DNA of 64,000 nucleotides from Bacteroidota bacterium (GCA_027484685.1 JAIXSO010000007.1:23444-87443), one strand, 5' to 3'; positions 1 to 9,130 are shown, numbered from the stretch's first letter. Program-made: numbers and translations. Notes: generated by a model not told the origin, from the sequence alone.

Positions 1-383
1 GAGAACTTAGCAAATAAAGTTATTTCTAAAGTATCGCCTCTTTGAACTATACTATTTAATTTGTTTAAAAGAAACTCTCTACTTCTGACATCTTTGGTAT
101 TCCAAATAAATATACCAGCAAAACATTCTCCCGAATATGCAGTAGTTTCAGCATTTATAAAATTGTTTAATCCATCAAAGTTGCCATACCAGAAATAGTT
201 AGCTGTGTTCATTTCCATCCAACTTTTTGAATTAAACAAAGGATGTAATTCTTTTATATTAGCAAATGGATTAAAATCTCCAATTGTATCTTCAAAACTA
301 TAGTTATCAATAAGATTTTGAGAGAAACTAGGCTGAAGTAAAGCCGTAAGACATACTACTAAACACAAAAATTTAATGCGCAT
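1..383 (-). CDS. secreted protein, N-terminal part only (runs off the window)
   Basis: An open frame starts at the ATG at 383 and continues past the window edge, giving about 127 residues. The start MRIKFLCLVVCLTALLQP is a signal peptide ending near PSFSQ. The mature part begins NLIDNYSFED and contains KSWMEMNTANYFWYGN. This resembles the N-terminal domain of Bacteroidota OmpA-type envelope proteins, which often open with N-x-x-x-N-x-SFE, but the OmpA domain itself would lie outside the window. The envelope assignment is inference; the signal peptide and open frame are seen directly. Confidence 0.6.
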   Translation of the reverse strand, partial: MRIKFLCLVVCLTALLQPSFSQNLIDNYSFEDTIGDFNPFANIKELHPLFNSKSWMEMNTANYFWYGNFDGLNNFINAETTAYSGECFAGIFIWNTKDVRSREFLLNKLNSIVQRGDTLEITLFAKF

Positions 384-485
384 CAATCGAAAGTAATTCA
401 AAATACATGAATTTGAAAATAATTTTCTGAATTAACAGTAAAAATGGTTTGGATTAATTTTAAAACTAACGAGCAATTTCAAAAT

Positions 486-1730
486 TCAGTTTTTTATAAA
501 TTTACTATAATAATTTCCTTTTTCAGTGGTAAGGTTAATAATATAAACACCTATTGGTAGTTTTGAAATATCTACACTGTTAGAAGCGTTTTTCATTTCT
601 TCGTGTTGCACTACTTGCCCTTGCAAATTGGTAATTGAATAACTAAAATCTTCTGAAATATTAAGGTTTAAAGTATTAATAGCTGGGTTTGGGAAAACAC
701 TAATTGGAGCTACGTAATTTTGTTTTTTTATTCCATTTACTAAATCAGTAAAGTAAAATATATTGGTACTTACATCTGCATTTCTACCAATAGTTACTAT
801 TCCAGTTTCGGCATCATAAAAATCCATTGAGAATAATACATTATCATCCAAATTTTTGTACCAAGTTTTTCCATCATCTTTACTGTAAATAGTTCCACCT
901 TCTTTTAGAGCCAAAATATAAAAACCTGCTTTGGATTTAGTGCCCTTGGCGTATTCAATAAAACCATTAATACTGTCTTTTACATTTGTAAGCTTTGTAA
1001 ACGACTGACAACCATCATTGGTAATATACAGACTTTTATCGATGGTAAGTATAATTCCATTGTTTTCATCTTTAAAAGCCATATCAATTATTGGGCTATT
1101 AACTCCTTTTGTGCTTAAATTATTCTCTATAATACTATCACCGTAATTATAGTATTGATATATAATTCTATCAATTCCACTACGAATTGTATATAAGCTT
1201 TTCTCAAATTTGCATTTTACCTTAGATGATGACAAATTAGTTGATCGGTCTGTAAAATTATATTTATTTGAATCTTGCTCTTCCCAAGTATCTCCCCAAT
1301 TTTCAGTTAAATAAATTTTAGGTTTTAAATTAGAATAACTAGTAATAAATCCATTTCCATTATTAAAAATATAGTTGCAGCCTGTTGCGATGACTTTTTC
1401 TATAGTATCACCTTGAAGGTTCAGATATGGTTTTTCGTATTTGGTTAATCCATTATCCTTACTTATTCTGATAAAATATACTCCAAAAGTAAATAAGGTA
1501 GAATCATTTAAAATTTGTGTATACGATGAAAATTCATTTCGAGTAAATGATTTACCACCGTCTTTACTAAAGTGACCAAGATTTGAAAAATCCGTAATCA
1601 GTATACTTTTATTATAAAATTCAATATTTGATATCCCTACAACCCTATTTGGATTAACAGAAATACTGAATTGAGCGTTTGAATTATTTAAAATAAAAAA
1701 CAATAAACTAAGTAGTATAAATTTTTTCAT
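486..1730 (-). CDS. T9SS-secreted BNR/Asp-box repeat protein
   Basis: A 414-residue secreted protein with an N-terminal signal peptide ending NNSNAQ. The body carries several Asp-box-like motifs: SKDGGKSF, TENWGDTW, TNDGCQSF and SKDDGKTW. Such motifs are typical of beta-propeller sialidase-like and YCF48-like folds. The last 75 residues are a type A T9SS sorting domain: VFPNPAINTLNL, then ITNLQGQVV, then ISKLPIGVYIINL and a final KFIKN. The protein is therefore expected to cross the outer membrane by T9SS and be released or surface attached. No catalytic residues are recognisable, so its ligand is unknown. It stands alone, between a partial secreted protein and prmC. Confidence 0.85.
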   Translation of the reverse strand: MKKFILLSLLFFILNNSNAQFSISVNPNRVVGISNIEFYNKSILITDFSNLGHFSKDGGKSFTRNEFSSYTQILNDSTLFTFGVYFIRISKDNGLTKYEKPYLNLQGDTIEKVIATGCNYIFNNGNGFITSYSNLKPKIYLTENWGDTWEEQDSNKYNFTDRSTNLSSSKVKCKFEKSLYTIRSGIDRIIYQYYNYGDSIIENNLSTKGVNSPIIDMAFKDENNGIILTIDKSLYITNDGCQSFTKLTNVKDSINGFIEYAKGTKSKAGFYILALKEGGTIYSKDDGKTWYKNLDDNVLFSMDFYDAETGIVTIGRNADVSTNIFYFTDLVNGIKKQNYVAPISVFPNPAINTLNLNISEDFSYSITNLQGQVVQHEEMKNASNSVDISKLPIGVYIINLTTEKGNYYSKFIKN

Positions 1731-1817
1731 AAATTCAGTTTTTACAATAAGTAACTTAAATAAACAAAAAGGTTGTATTGTATCAATTTCAATTGATATA
1801 AGATTAACCTTAAAAAT

Positions 1818-2678
1818 TTACCCTTTCCTAGCCAAAACCATTCTGTCGTTTTGGTTAATATCTTGTAACAGTTTTATATCCAAAAATCCTTTTTCTTGTA
1901 GCATTGCTGTGGTTTGGTTGCCAAACTGTTGGTTAATTTCAAAAAATAAATAGCCATTGGGTTTTAAATACTTGATAGCATAATTTGCTATGGCTTCGTA
2001 AAATAAAAGTGGTTTATTATTGGCTACAAATAGCGCTTGGTGAGGTTCAAAAGCAAGCACATTTTCATGCATGTTTTCTTGCTCGTTTTCTAAAATATAG
2101 GGTGGATTGCTTACCATTATATCAAAAACTTGTGCTGTTTCAGCTTGGTTGATGTTTAAAATATCATCTTCAATAAACTGAATTTTAGCATTTAACTCTT
2201 TGGCGTTTTGCTTGGCAATGGCTAATGCAGTTCCACTTTTATCAAGTGCCCAAACGTGAGCATGAGGTAAATTTAATTTTAACGAAATAGCTATGCAACC
2301 TGAACCTGTTCCAATATCTATAATTTTAGGATTTGAGCTAGTTAATCCCTTATCATTAGCAACGGTATTTAAAATCAAATCTACCAATTCTTCGGTTTCG
2401 CTGCGCGGTATTAAAGTATCAGGGGTAACTATAAACTTATTGCCATAAAACCATGCATTTCCTAAAATGTATTGCATAGGTTCGTGCTTGAGCAATCGGT
2501 TTAAAATATCCATTAAGTTAGCCTCTTCCCCATCAGATAAAGACTTATTCAGCATTTTTATTTGATGTGGTTTTACCATCAACACCTCCTCAAAAACCTG
2601 ATTGGTTATGGCTTGTGCTTCATCTAAAGCATAAATGGTTTGAAGTTTTTCAAGGTAAAATTGGTAAGCAGTGTTCAC
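1818..2678 (-). CDS. prmC: peptide chain release factor N5-glutamine methyltransferase
   Basis: PrmC/HemK uses S-adenosylmethionine to methylate the glutamine of the GGQ motif in release factors RF1 and RF2, in the cytoplasm. At 286 residues it has the family's usual length. An N-terminal helical domain occupies about residues 1-85. The PRSETEEL segment is at about 91-98, the SAM-binding loop DIGTGSG at 121-127, and the catalytic NPPY at 191-194. The C-terminus keeps the usual FEINQQFG and DINQNDRMV segments. No operon partner is visible; the spacer beyond its start is full of short repeats. Confidence 0.96.
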   Translation of the reverse strand: MNTAYQFYLEKLQTIYALDEAQAITNQVFEEVLMVKPHQIKMLNKSLSDGEEANLMDILNRLLKHEPMQYILGNAWFYGNKFIVTPDTLIPRSETEELVDLILNTVANDKGLTSSNPKIIDIGTGSGCIAISLKLNLPHAHVWALDKSGTALAIAKQNAKELNAKIQFIEDDILNINQAETAQVFDIMVSNPPYILENEQENMHENVLAFEPHQALFVANNKPLLFYEAIANYAIKYLKPNGYLFFEINQQFGNQTTAMLQEKGFLDIKLLQDINQNDRMVLARKG

Positions 2679-2742
2679 AATTATTGATTTGGAGATTTAG
2701 GGATTGGTTGATTGAGAGATTGGTTGATTTGGAGATTGGTTG

Positions 2743-2757
2743 TCACGCAGTGCGTGA
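2743..2757. repeat. TCACGC-AGT-GCGTGA hairpin in a repeat-rich spacer
   Basis: A 6-bp perfect inverted repeat with a 3-nt loop. It follows an imperfect tandem of the word GAGATTGGTTGATT at about 2690-2741. The same hairpin with loop TCT occurs at 60495-60509 before cdaA, so this looks like a dispersed mini-repeat rather than a terminator. Confidence 0.6.
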
Positions 2758-2795
2758 ATTTATTGATTACGTGATAAACATAATTCTTAATAGCA

Positions 2796-2821
2796 GTTTA
2801 CAGTGTCAGTTTACAGTGTCA
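2796..2821. repeat. GTTTACAGTGTCA tandem pair (left outer copy)
   Basis: Two perfect adjacent 13-bp units, 2796-2808 and 2809-2821. The same unit recurs at 2942-2967 and, with one change, at 4274-4286. The repeats thus lie on both sides of the AlbA_2 regulator gene at 2970-4259. Confidence 0.75.
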
Positions 2822-2941
2822 GTTTTATTCAAATTTTAAAGATATTTTCTAAAGTTTTTTTATGGTTGGTACTACCATAAGTAACACTAAATAGGGATAT
2901 TTAATTACGATTTAAGTTATAATGTCAATTCAAAATTATTA

Positions 2942-2967
2942 GTTTACAGTGTCAATTTACAATGTCA
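2942..2967. repeat. GTTTACAGTGTCA tandem pair abutting the regulator gene
   Basis: Unit 2942-2954 is identical to the copies at 2796-2821. Unit 2955-2967 differs at two positions. The pair ends 2 bp from the stop codon of the AlbA_2 regulator gene. Confidence 0.75.
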
Positions 2968-2969
2968 GT

Positions 2970-4259
2970 TCATTCTTGTAGAACCTCCCAATAACCAACT
3001 TTGTCTGCACCATTCCTTAAAAGTTTATTTTCTTCCTTCAATTTTTTAATATGCCTTTGAACGGTACTTTTAGAGGTGTCTAAACGCATGCATAATTCAT
3101 CAACTGTAATATTTTTATTTTCTTTAATTAAAGTCAAAATTTCCCCTTTAATATTTTTATTACTAAAATCAAACTCCACAACAAAACCCGATAAATCATA
3201 TTTAAAAACTGGTAAACTAGTTTTAGCTAACCTGCATTCATTTAATATTTTTATGGTACCACGTCCCCAAGCTTCAATTAAACCAGCTCTAAAAAATCCA
3301 TTAGCCAAATCAGGATTAAAGGGTTTCGAAGGGTGTTTCGTTTTAAGTCGGTCTACAGTCCAATTATCAGGAAGTTCACCTTCATTCCAAATAATTAACT
3401 TATTGCTGTAAACACTAATTTGAATTGGATTACCATTTGCATAATTTTTATGGACCACCGCATTTAAAAGTGCCTCTCGTAATGCTGGTTCAGGAATTGG
3501 GTATAACTCTATTCTATTAATACCTTTATACAAAATATTTGCTTTCAAATATTTTGTCAAAAGTAAATCCATTGTTTTTTCTACTTGTTCAAATAGGTTT
3601 CCATGAACTTCATCTTGAAAAACTAAATCATCATCTGAAATGAAGAAGCCAATTTTTATATATGCACCAGTAATATATTTTTCAGGATCACCATGAAAAA
3701 GTAAAATAGTTGCTCTTTTGTAATAGCCTATATCAGTAGTTAAGTGTAGTTTTTCAAGTAAAACTGCATGACTAACTTTTAATAATTCACTAGAAATTCG
3801 TTTACTATCGACTGATTTTTCTTTAAAATAGTCAAATGCATTTTTAGATAATTCACTTATTTTAAGATTTGGTTGAGGTACTGTATCCCAATGTTTACCT
3901 TGTTTTTGCAAAATAAATTTATCTAAAGCTGCGCCCTTAAGCTCTTGTTTTGTGCTTCCTGACCTAAAATGGTATTGCCCTTTATAACTTACCGGATAAG
4001 GATATGATTCGACTATTATTTCTAAATAATTTTTTTTTGATTTAGTTTTCAAATTTACATCGACCAAAATTCCTAATAAATCTTTAGTCTTATTTGGAAT
4101 TTCTTCTAATAATTTTTTTGCATCATTAATCCCAGAAATATTTCCTTTATCATCAATTCCAATATATATCTTACCTCCAAAAGCATTAGCAAATCCACAA
4201 ATCCATTTTATGTATTCGTCTCTCCAAGTTTCTTTATATTCAATATTTTGATTCTCCAT
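2970..4259 (-). CDS. AlbA_2 / HATPase_c_4 transcriptional regulator-like protein
   Basis: A 429-residue protein with three recognisable parts. Residues about 5-125 are an AlbA_2 (Schlafen-type) domain with IEYKETW, then FANAFGGKIYIGIDDKG. Residues about 255-365 are a GHKL-like ATPase part with EALLNAVVHKNY and the WGRGTIKI segment. The last 55 residues form a winged helix with LDTSKSTVQRHIKKLK. Proteins of this build are often called RecG-like or divergent AAA_4 regulators; their targets are usually unknown. The gene is bracketed by copies of a 13-bp repeat at 2796-2967 and 4274-4286. It may therefore be accessory cargo, which is inference. Confidence 0.8.
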   Translation of the reverse strand: MENQNIEYKETWRDEYIKWICGFANAFGGKIYIGIDDKGNISGINDAKKLLEEIPNKTKDLLGILVDVNLKTKSKKNYLEIIVESYPYPVSYKGQYHFRSGSTKQELKGAALDKFILQKQGKHWDTVPQPNLKISELSKNAFDYFKEKSVDSKRISSELLKVSHAVLLEKLHLTTDIGYYKRATILLFHGDPEKYITGAYIKIGFFISDDDLVFQDEVHGNLFEQVEKTMDLLLTKYLKANILYKGINRIELYPIPEPALREALLNAVVHKNYANGNPIQISVYSNKLIIWNEGELPDNWTVDRLKTKHPSKPFNPDLANGFFRAGLIEAWGRGTIKILNECRLAKTSLPVFKYDLSGFVVEFDFSNKNIKGEILTLIKENKNITVDELCMRLDTSKSTVQRHIKKLKEENKLLRNGADKVGYWEVLQE

Positions 4260-4273
4260 AAAGTTTAAAAGCT

Positions 4274-4286
4274 GTTTACAGTTTCA
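4274..4286. repeat. GTTTACAGTTTCA (right copy of the 13-bp repeat)
   Basis: Matches the 13-bp unit found on the other side of the regulator gene at 12 of 13 positions. The adjacent spacer to 4328 also contains the word AATCTGTGAAATCTGTGGC. A related AATCTGTGGC occurs at about 54350. Confidence 0.55.
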
Positions 4287-4334
4287 GTTATAATTCATTT
4301 CAGTGTAATCTGTGAAATCTGTGGCTTACTTCAC

Positions 4335-4856
4335 TTAAAAATTTCTTCCTAAACTAACGCCAAACCAGTTAATTACTTTATCATCGCGGTAGTGAGGAGT
4401 ATAAACTATGCGCAGTAAAGTTCCATTATTATCAACTACTCTAAAACCTAAAGCAGCCGTTGGAAAAACCTCACGCTCTAAAAAATTTTTTGTGGCCAAA
4501 GTATAACCTGCTCCAATTTCTAACTTTTCTTTGCGTTTACCCAATACCAAACTGGTAGTAAACGGCATGGCTACTGAGTTTTTTTCTAAATAAACACTAT
4601 TCAATAATCGGTAATCGAGCGGACAAAAACCAAAGCCAACGCGCCCTGTCCAAGTTAACGATTTGGTTTGATTTTGGAATAAATATTTTTCGTAATTGGC
4701 ACTCCAAAGTAATGCTGCGCCACCTAACTCCACAAACCAATTATTGGTTCCTTTAGGTTCCACGTAAGGCTCTACAAAATCGTCATTGTATTGAGCTTGT
4801 AAATTATTTATGCTAATGATAAATAATAAAAAAATTGTGAATTTTAAACGTAACAT
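4335..4856 (-). CDS. exported protein, probable small outer-membrane barrel
   Basis: A 173-residue protein with a signal peptide ending NNLQAQ. After a short acidic linker (DDFVEPYVEP) it has alternating hydrophobic and aromatic strands such as WFVELGGAALLWSANYEKYL and LTWTGRVGFGF. It ends in a C-terminal phenylalanine (FGVSLGRNF). These are features of small outer-membrane beta-barrels. I do not recognise a named family. Its start codon lies only 14 bp from that of the divergent membrane-protein gene at 4871. Confidence 0.6.
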   Translation of the reverse strand: MLRLKFTIFLLFIISINNLQAQYNDDFVEPYVEPKGTNNWFVELGGAALLWSANYEKYLFQNQTKSLTWTGRVGFGFCPLDYRLLNSVYLEKNSVAMPFTTSLVLGKRKEKLEIGAGYTLATKNFLEREVFPTAALGFRVVDNNGTLLRIVYTPHYRDDKVINWFGVSLGRNF

Positions 4857-4870
4857 TTGTGCAAGTATAA

Positions 4871-5701
4871 ATGAAGTTAAGCAGGCTAAAAAAAATAATT
4901 TACTTTTTACATTGGGGTAGTTTCGATATTTGCCTTGGCGTAATCAGTGTAATGCTGCCTCTATACTTTCAAATTTTGGTAAAACCAACCTTGGCTTGGT
5001 TCTTTATTTTACCCAGTTCTGTTTGGCTTATTTATTTCCTTGATCATTTATTAGATTCAATGAAATTGAGCAATGCGATTAGTGAACGACATGTTTTTAT
5101 TCAAAAACATCAATTTGTTTTCAAAATAATCGCAATACTCATTATGATAATAAATGCAGTGTTGGTTTTAAAATACTTTAGCTTTTATCATTTAACTAAA
5201 AGCCTATGGATATTGTTGGTTTGCATTATTTATTTTCTGCTCAATTATTTTAAAATAAAATGGTTCATTAAAGAATTTTTTGCAGCCTTAATATACGCTG
5301 GTGGTATTAGTTTTTATCCGTATATTGTTAATGAAAGCAAATTTTTTTCTCAAATTTTCATCATTGCATTTTGCATGCAATTATTTGTGTTAGCATTCAT
5401 TAATTTACTTCAAATATCTATTCGTGAAACCAATACTGACAAGGATTTACAGTTAAAAAACATTTCGAATGTTATTGGACAAAATCTTTCTAATTTATTG
5501 CTAATTTCACTCTATTTTTTAGCAGGATACATGCTTTTTAAATTCCAGTTTTCAGCATCAATAGCCACTGGATTTATTAGTTGCTTTGCCATTCACTTAA
5601 TTCATTTTACCAAACTCACCAATCAAACTTATAGATTGATAACGGAATACAGTTTTATGCTAATTGGGCTGATTTATTTATTAGGTAAAATTATTTTTTA
5701 A
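4871..5701 (+). CDS. polytopic membrane protein, UbiA prenyltransferase-like
   Basis: A 276-residue protein with about eight hydrophobic segments and a positively charged N-terminus. The loop after the second segment reads WLIYFLDHLLDS. This resembles the first Asp-rich motif of UbiA-family prenyltransferases but is weaker than the usual N-D-x-x-D form. A later polar loop, RETNTDKDLQLKN, is in a suitable place for the second motif. Prenyl transfer is therefore only a possibility, and the protein may be a degenerate member. It diverges from the gene at 4335-4856 with almost no spacer, so its promoter must overlap that gene. Confidence 0.55.
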   Translation: MKLSRLKKIIYFLHWGSFDICLGVISVMLPLYFQILVKPTLAWFFILPSSVWLIYFLDHLLDSMKLSNAISERHVFIQKHQFVFKIIAILIMIINAVLVLKYFSFYHLTKSLWILLVCIIYFLLNYFKIKWFIKEFFAALIYAGGISFYPYIVNESKFFSQIFIIAFCMQLFVLAFINLLQISIRETNTDKDLQLKNISNVIGQNLSNLLLISLYFLAGYMLFKFQFSASIATGFISCFAIHLIHFTKLTNQTYRLITEYSFMLIGLIYLLGKIIF

Positions 5702-5803
5702 ATTAAAAATGAAAATGAACCACATAGAACATAGAAAAATAGATTTTCTTAAGTATTGCCGGGTATAACACAACTTATTGGTTGGTAAATTATTTATTCC
5801 CGT

Positions 5804-6436
5804 TTAAAACCTCACTCCAAAAACAAAAGTATTTATTGGATTAAACAATTCAACATAATTAGGATTTAAACTGCCATCAAAAATTTGTCTATGATAGCCA
5901 ATACAAGTTTCGGCACTTAAATAAATATGATTAGTAGGGTAATATTTTACTCCAAAACCTAAAGCATAATTTAAGTAATGATTGGTTAAATCAAAATTGT
6001 TAGAAGCGGGCGATTGGTTATTTATTATTGCATTTACACCTTTATTGTTAAAATATCTGTAGCCAATATCAACAAAAGCAAATGGTTTCATCTTTTTGCT
6101 GCCAAAAACTCTTTCAATTCCAATTTTATAATCTTGCGTTTTAATTATTCCAGACGAATAAAAAGTGCCACCAGCCACTATCCAATCTGCATAACTTTCG
6201 CTGTACGATTCGTTTTTGTTGTTAAATAAAAAACGTAATAAATAGGTATTATTTAAGTTTCGTTTGTATTGCAGTCCAGTTAGAGTAAAGTGCTTTAAAG
6301 CAGATTTATTTGCAACTGTACCAAACTCATATTCATTATTATATAAATTCAATCCAAACTCGTTTTTAGGCAAATTATTTTGAGCAAAAATATTTGACAC
6401 AAACAAAAGCGCTGCTATTAAATAAATTGATTTCAT
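5804..6436 (-). CDS. exported outer-membrane barrel-like protein
   Basis: A 210-residue protein with a signal peptide ending SNIFAQ. It then shows strand-rich sequence with GLQYKRNLNNTYLLRFLF, FVDIGYRYF and LNYALGFGVKYYP. It ends FVFGVRF, a typical C-terminal aromatic barrel strand. No named family is recognised. It stands alone between a membrane protein and the GreA-like gene. Confidence 0.6.
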   Translation of the reverse strand: MKSIYLIAALLFVSNIFAQNNLPKNEFGLNLYNNEYEFGTVANKSALKHFTLTGLQYKRNLNNTYLLRFLFNNKNESYSESYADWIVAGGTFYSSGIIKTQDYKIGIERVFGSKKMKPFAFVDIGYRYFNNKGVNAIINNQSPASNNFDLTNHYLNYALGFGVKYYPTNHIYLSAETCIGYHRQIFDGSLNPNYVELFNPINTFVFGVRF

Positions 6437-6487
6437 AGTGATTACAAATTATAAATCGAATTTAAAAATAATTTACCTAATTAAAAC

Positions 6488-6937
6488 CTAATTTATTTGC
6501 TCAATGGCAAATTGTTTTTTGTTTAACTCAAAAACATCTCTTGCTTTTTTACCTAACATCAATTGCGCTAAGGGCGCCTTTGGCGATAAAACTGTTACTT
6601 GCATTCCATTAAAATCAATAACGCCAAGGCCAACTGCTATATAAAAAACTTTTTCATTAGCCATTACCACACTTCCCTGCACTATGGTTTTATCGGTTTT
6701 GGTATTTTCTAGTTTAAGTAAATTGTTTAATTCTTGCTTGTTTTCAAAAACCTGTTTAGCACTCATATCCCTAGCCAATTGACTCATGGCTCTACCTGTT
6801 TCGTACTTATCACCCATACTACTTTTCTCTTCTGAGTTAGCAGCTTCTTGTGCATCTAACATGGCCTTTTCGCCATCGGCTATGCGCTGTAAAAGCATGT
6901 TTTTACATGCCTCAAATAATGTTTTTTTATCTATCAA
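6488..6937 (-). CDS. GreA/GreB-like transcription elongation factor
   Basis: A 149-residue protein with the Gre layout. An N-terminal coiled coil (about 1-70) carries SSMGDKYETGRAMSQLARDM. A C-terminal FKBP-like domain contains VLSPKAPLAQLMLGKKARDVFEL, comparable to the SPIG-x-A-L-x-GK segment of GreA. Gre factors rescue backtracked RNA polymerase through two acidic residues at the coiled-coil tip. Here the tip carries GDKYE, so the chemistry may differ from canonical GreA. It is probably a Bacteroidota-specific paralogue rather than GreA itself. Confidence 0.7.
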   Translation of the reverse strand: MIDKKTLFEACKNMLLQRIADGEKAMLDAQEAANSEEKSSMGDKYETGRAMSQLARDMSAKQVFENKQELNNLLKLENTKTDKTIVQGSVVMANEKVFYIAVGLGVIDFNGMQVTVLSPKAPLAQLMLGKKARDVFELNKKQFAIEQIN

Positions 6938-7094
6938 TTTTTATAAAATTAGGGGTTGTTATTTCAATTTATTTTTTATGATACCTTAAATAATCTATAT
7001 TTAACTATTCCATTAACGTTGTGGGTTGGACCGGCAAAAAAGCGGGCCAGCCTAGGCCATGTGCGTGGAAGCATTTTTTTGCCTTGATTTTTTG

Positions 7095-7121
7095 TTTCTT
7101 TTTCATCTAAGGAAAAAGAAA
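7095..7121. repeat. perfect 10-bp inverted repeat (TTTCTTTTTC / GAAAAAGAAA)
   Basis: Arms 7095-7104 and 7112-7121 with a 7-nt loop. It follows a GC-rich stretch, about 7019-7070, that looks unlike its AT-rich surroundings. There is no clear U-run, so it may be part of an interspersed repeat rather than a terminator. The rest of the 281-bp spacer 6938-7218 shows no gene. Confidence 0.6.
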
Positions 7122-7218
7122 GAAGAAAATTTGTAAACCTCTTTTATCAATCATCTCAATTTAGTACTTTTCGATTCAATATAAAATACTCTTCAATAAA
7201 AACTAAATTTTATGAAAT

Positions 7219-8160
7219 TTACTTTTTTAACAAAAACAAAATTGGAATATGTAATCGCTTGCGCCAAGCTACTTCCGAATGATTTTCGCCTTCAAACTTT
7301 TGCGTTTTCCAATCATTATTGTTGAACGAATAACCTTTGTTCATCATAATGCTATCAACTTGTAATTGAAAAGGTTCATACATGGCATCCAACGTTTCTG
7401 TACCGTAATCAAAATATATTTTATGGTTTTTAGCCATAGGTAATTTAGCTTTTAAATACGCTTGCATGGCTTTTGGAAAAGGATTATCAGCTTTAAAAAT
7501 TCCAGGCCAATGGGTTGACAAACAAGCAACACCTCCAAACACATTTGGATATTCACAAAGCGCATAAATTGAAATTAAACCACCCATGCTTGAACCTGCA
7601 ATGAAAGTTGCCATTGGAGTTTTATTGGTGCTAAAATTTTTATCAATAAATGGTTTTAACTCATTAACCAAAAACTTTAAATAATTATCTGATTGCACTT
7701 TACCACTAAATACCGAATTTCCATTTAGCCTATTTGCAGCATACATCGAATCTTGTTCAACTTTGGTTAAAGCTTCAAAAGGTTTTTGAGGAAAATAATC
7801 AATATGACGGTTTTTACCACTGTTCCAAATGCCAACCACAATACAATCTTTAATTTTATTTTCTTTTATCAGTTGAGATATAGTTTCATCAACGCCCCAC
7901 TCCTGCTTATTCCAAGTTTGGGTTGAATCAAAAAGCATTTGCCCATCGTGCATATAAAGCACAGCGTATTTTTGATTTTTATTGTAATTAGCAGGTAACC
8001 AAACATCCACGTTTCTTGCATCTACAAAAGCCGATTTAAAATTAGCATATCTAATAACTTTTCCATCTGATACTTTTGGCAAAATTTCTTGCTGTGCATT
8101 TACAGTTAAAGCTATTAACCAAAAAATTATCAATACTATTTTTTTCATATTTACTGGCAT
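7219..8160 (-). CDS. secreted alpha/beta-hydrolase, enterochelin-esterase-like
   Basis: A 313-residue protein of the esterase D / enterochelin esterase family. After the signal peptide (ending ALTVNAQ) come the YAVLYMHDGQ strand and the nucleophile elbow GSSMGG. The C-terminal region has FDYGTETLD and a late His in GENHSEVAW. These fit a Ser-Asp-His triad. Such enzymes cleave ester bonds in siderophores, acyl sugars or xylan side chains; the substrate cannot be read here. An alternative start at 8148 (MKKIVLIIFW) would give a more usual signal peptide. Confidence 0.82.
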   Translation of the reverse strand: MPVNMKKIVLIIFWLIALTVNAQQEILPKVSDGKVIRYANFKSAFVDARNVDVWLPANYNKNQKYAVLYMHDGQMLFDSTQTWNKQEWGVDETISQLIKENKIKDCIVVGIWNSGKNRHIDYFPQKPFEALTKVEQDSMYAANRLNGNSVFSGKVQSDNYLKFLVNELKPFIDKNFSTNKTPMATFIAGSSMGGLISIYALCEYPNVFGGVACLSTHWPGIFKADNPFPKAMQAYLKAKLPMAKNHKIYFDYGTETLDAMYEPFQLQVDSIMMNKGYSFNNNDWKTQKFEGENHSEVAWRKRLHIPILFLLKK

Positions 8161-8171
8161 TTATTCATAAA

Positions 8172-8203
8172 AAAGAGGCCGCCTTAAGTTAGGCAGCCTC
8201 TTT
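8172..8203. terminator. hairpin terminator after the coiled-coil gene
   Basis: The stem AAAGAGGCCGCC / GGCAGCCTCTTT (8172-8183 and 8192-8203) has one mismatch and an 8-nt loop. A and T runs flank it on both sides. It lies between the end of the gene at 8228 and the start of the esterase, so it should end the upstream leftward transcript. Confidence 0.75.
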
Positions 8204-8227
8204 AATAGGATGATTTTAAAAAATTAA

Positions 8228-9130
8228 TTATTTCAATATGTAGCTACTAGCGTGTACCAAGTTATTGTCAATGTACAATTCGATGGTGTAAGTTCCGCTT
8301 TCTAAATTACGTTCTTCACCTTCATAAGCCAAACAAATATTTTGTTTTTCGTTTTGGTAATCAATTTTAATGTTTGAAGTACACTCCAAAGTTTCACCAT
8401 TAACAGTTACATTTCCTTTATTAATGCCAGGCAATGGTTTGCCACTTGGCGAAAGTATGCGCAAATACACAAATCTATCACCTTTTGAAGCCACTTTATT
8501 ATCCATTACAGTTAAACAAGCTTCTACTTTATTGGTTCTTTTAGCCAAAGTAGTTTCTACTAATTTACCACTACTTTTCTTTTTAAATGCCGATACTTTT
8601 ACGTATTCAACCTTTAAAACACTAGCAGTTTCAACTGTTTTTTCCAATTTATTTTTTTCTTGACTTAACCCTGTAACAGCCTCAGTCAATTCATTATTTT
8701 TAGCTTTTAATGCACCATTTTCAATCATCAATGCATCAATTTTTTCTAAATACTCATCGCGCAATGCTTTTAACTCAGCCAATTCTTCTTTTAGCTTTTT
8801 GCTCAATTTAGTAGCATCTTTTTCGTTTTTAAGCAAATTTCTAATTTTTAGTTCTTGGCTATAAATTTTACCATTTGCATCGGTAAGCAAACTATCTAAA
8901 TTACCAGCTATACCGCGGTATTTATCAAGTTCCATAGAAGTTGAAACAAGCTCGCGCTCCACCTCAATGCGCACATTGGTTAAACTATCAATTTCGTTTC
9001 CATGCGAAATAATAGTAGTGGTGTGGTTTTTATATTGGTAAACATTAAAACCAATAGAACCTAATAGTAGTAATAACAATAATATCAACCCATTACGGTT
9101 ATTACTTTTTTCTTCTTGTTGCTTATCCAT
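8228..9130 (-). CDS. membrane-anchored coiled-coil protein
   Basis: A 300-residue protein. A charged N-terminus (KQQEEKSNNRN) precedes one transmembrane segment, LILLLLLLLGSIGFNVYQY at about 15-33. A long heptad-rich coiled coil follows at about 45-170. The C-terminal globular domain (about 175-300) is beta-rich, with YLRILSPSGKPLP and SGTYTIELYIDNN. The topology suggests an inner-membrane anchor with a periplasmic coiled coil. I recognise no named domain; conserved proteins of this layout occur in Bacteroidota. It is probably monocistronic, with a terminator 25 bp after its stop. Confidence 0.65.
   Translation of the reverse strand: MDKQQEEKSNNRNGLILLLLLLLGSIGFNVYQYKNHTTTIISHGNEIDSLTNVRIEVERELVSTSMELDKYRGIAGNLDSLLTDANGKIYSQELKIRNLLKNEKDATKLSKKLKEELAELKALRDEYLEKIDALMIENGALKAKNNELTEAVTGLSQEKNKLEKTVETASVLKVEYVKVSAFKKKSSGKLVETTLAKRTNKVEACLTVMDNKVASKGDRFVYLRILSPSGKPLPGINKGNVTVNGETLECTSNIKIDYQNEKQNICLAYEGEERNLESGTYTIELYIDNNLVHASSYILK

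Noticed and set aside
2567..2839. 90-codon rightward frame over the start of prmC
   Set aside because: It is mostly antisense to prmC and the rest is spacer repeat translated as low-complexity sequence.
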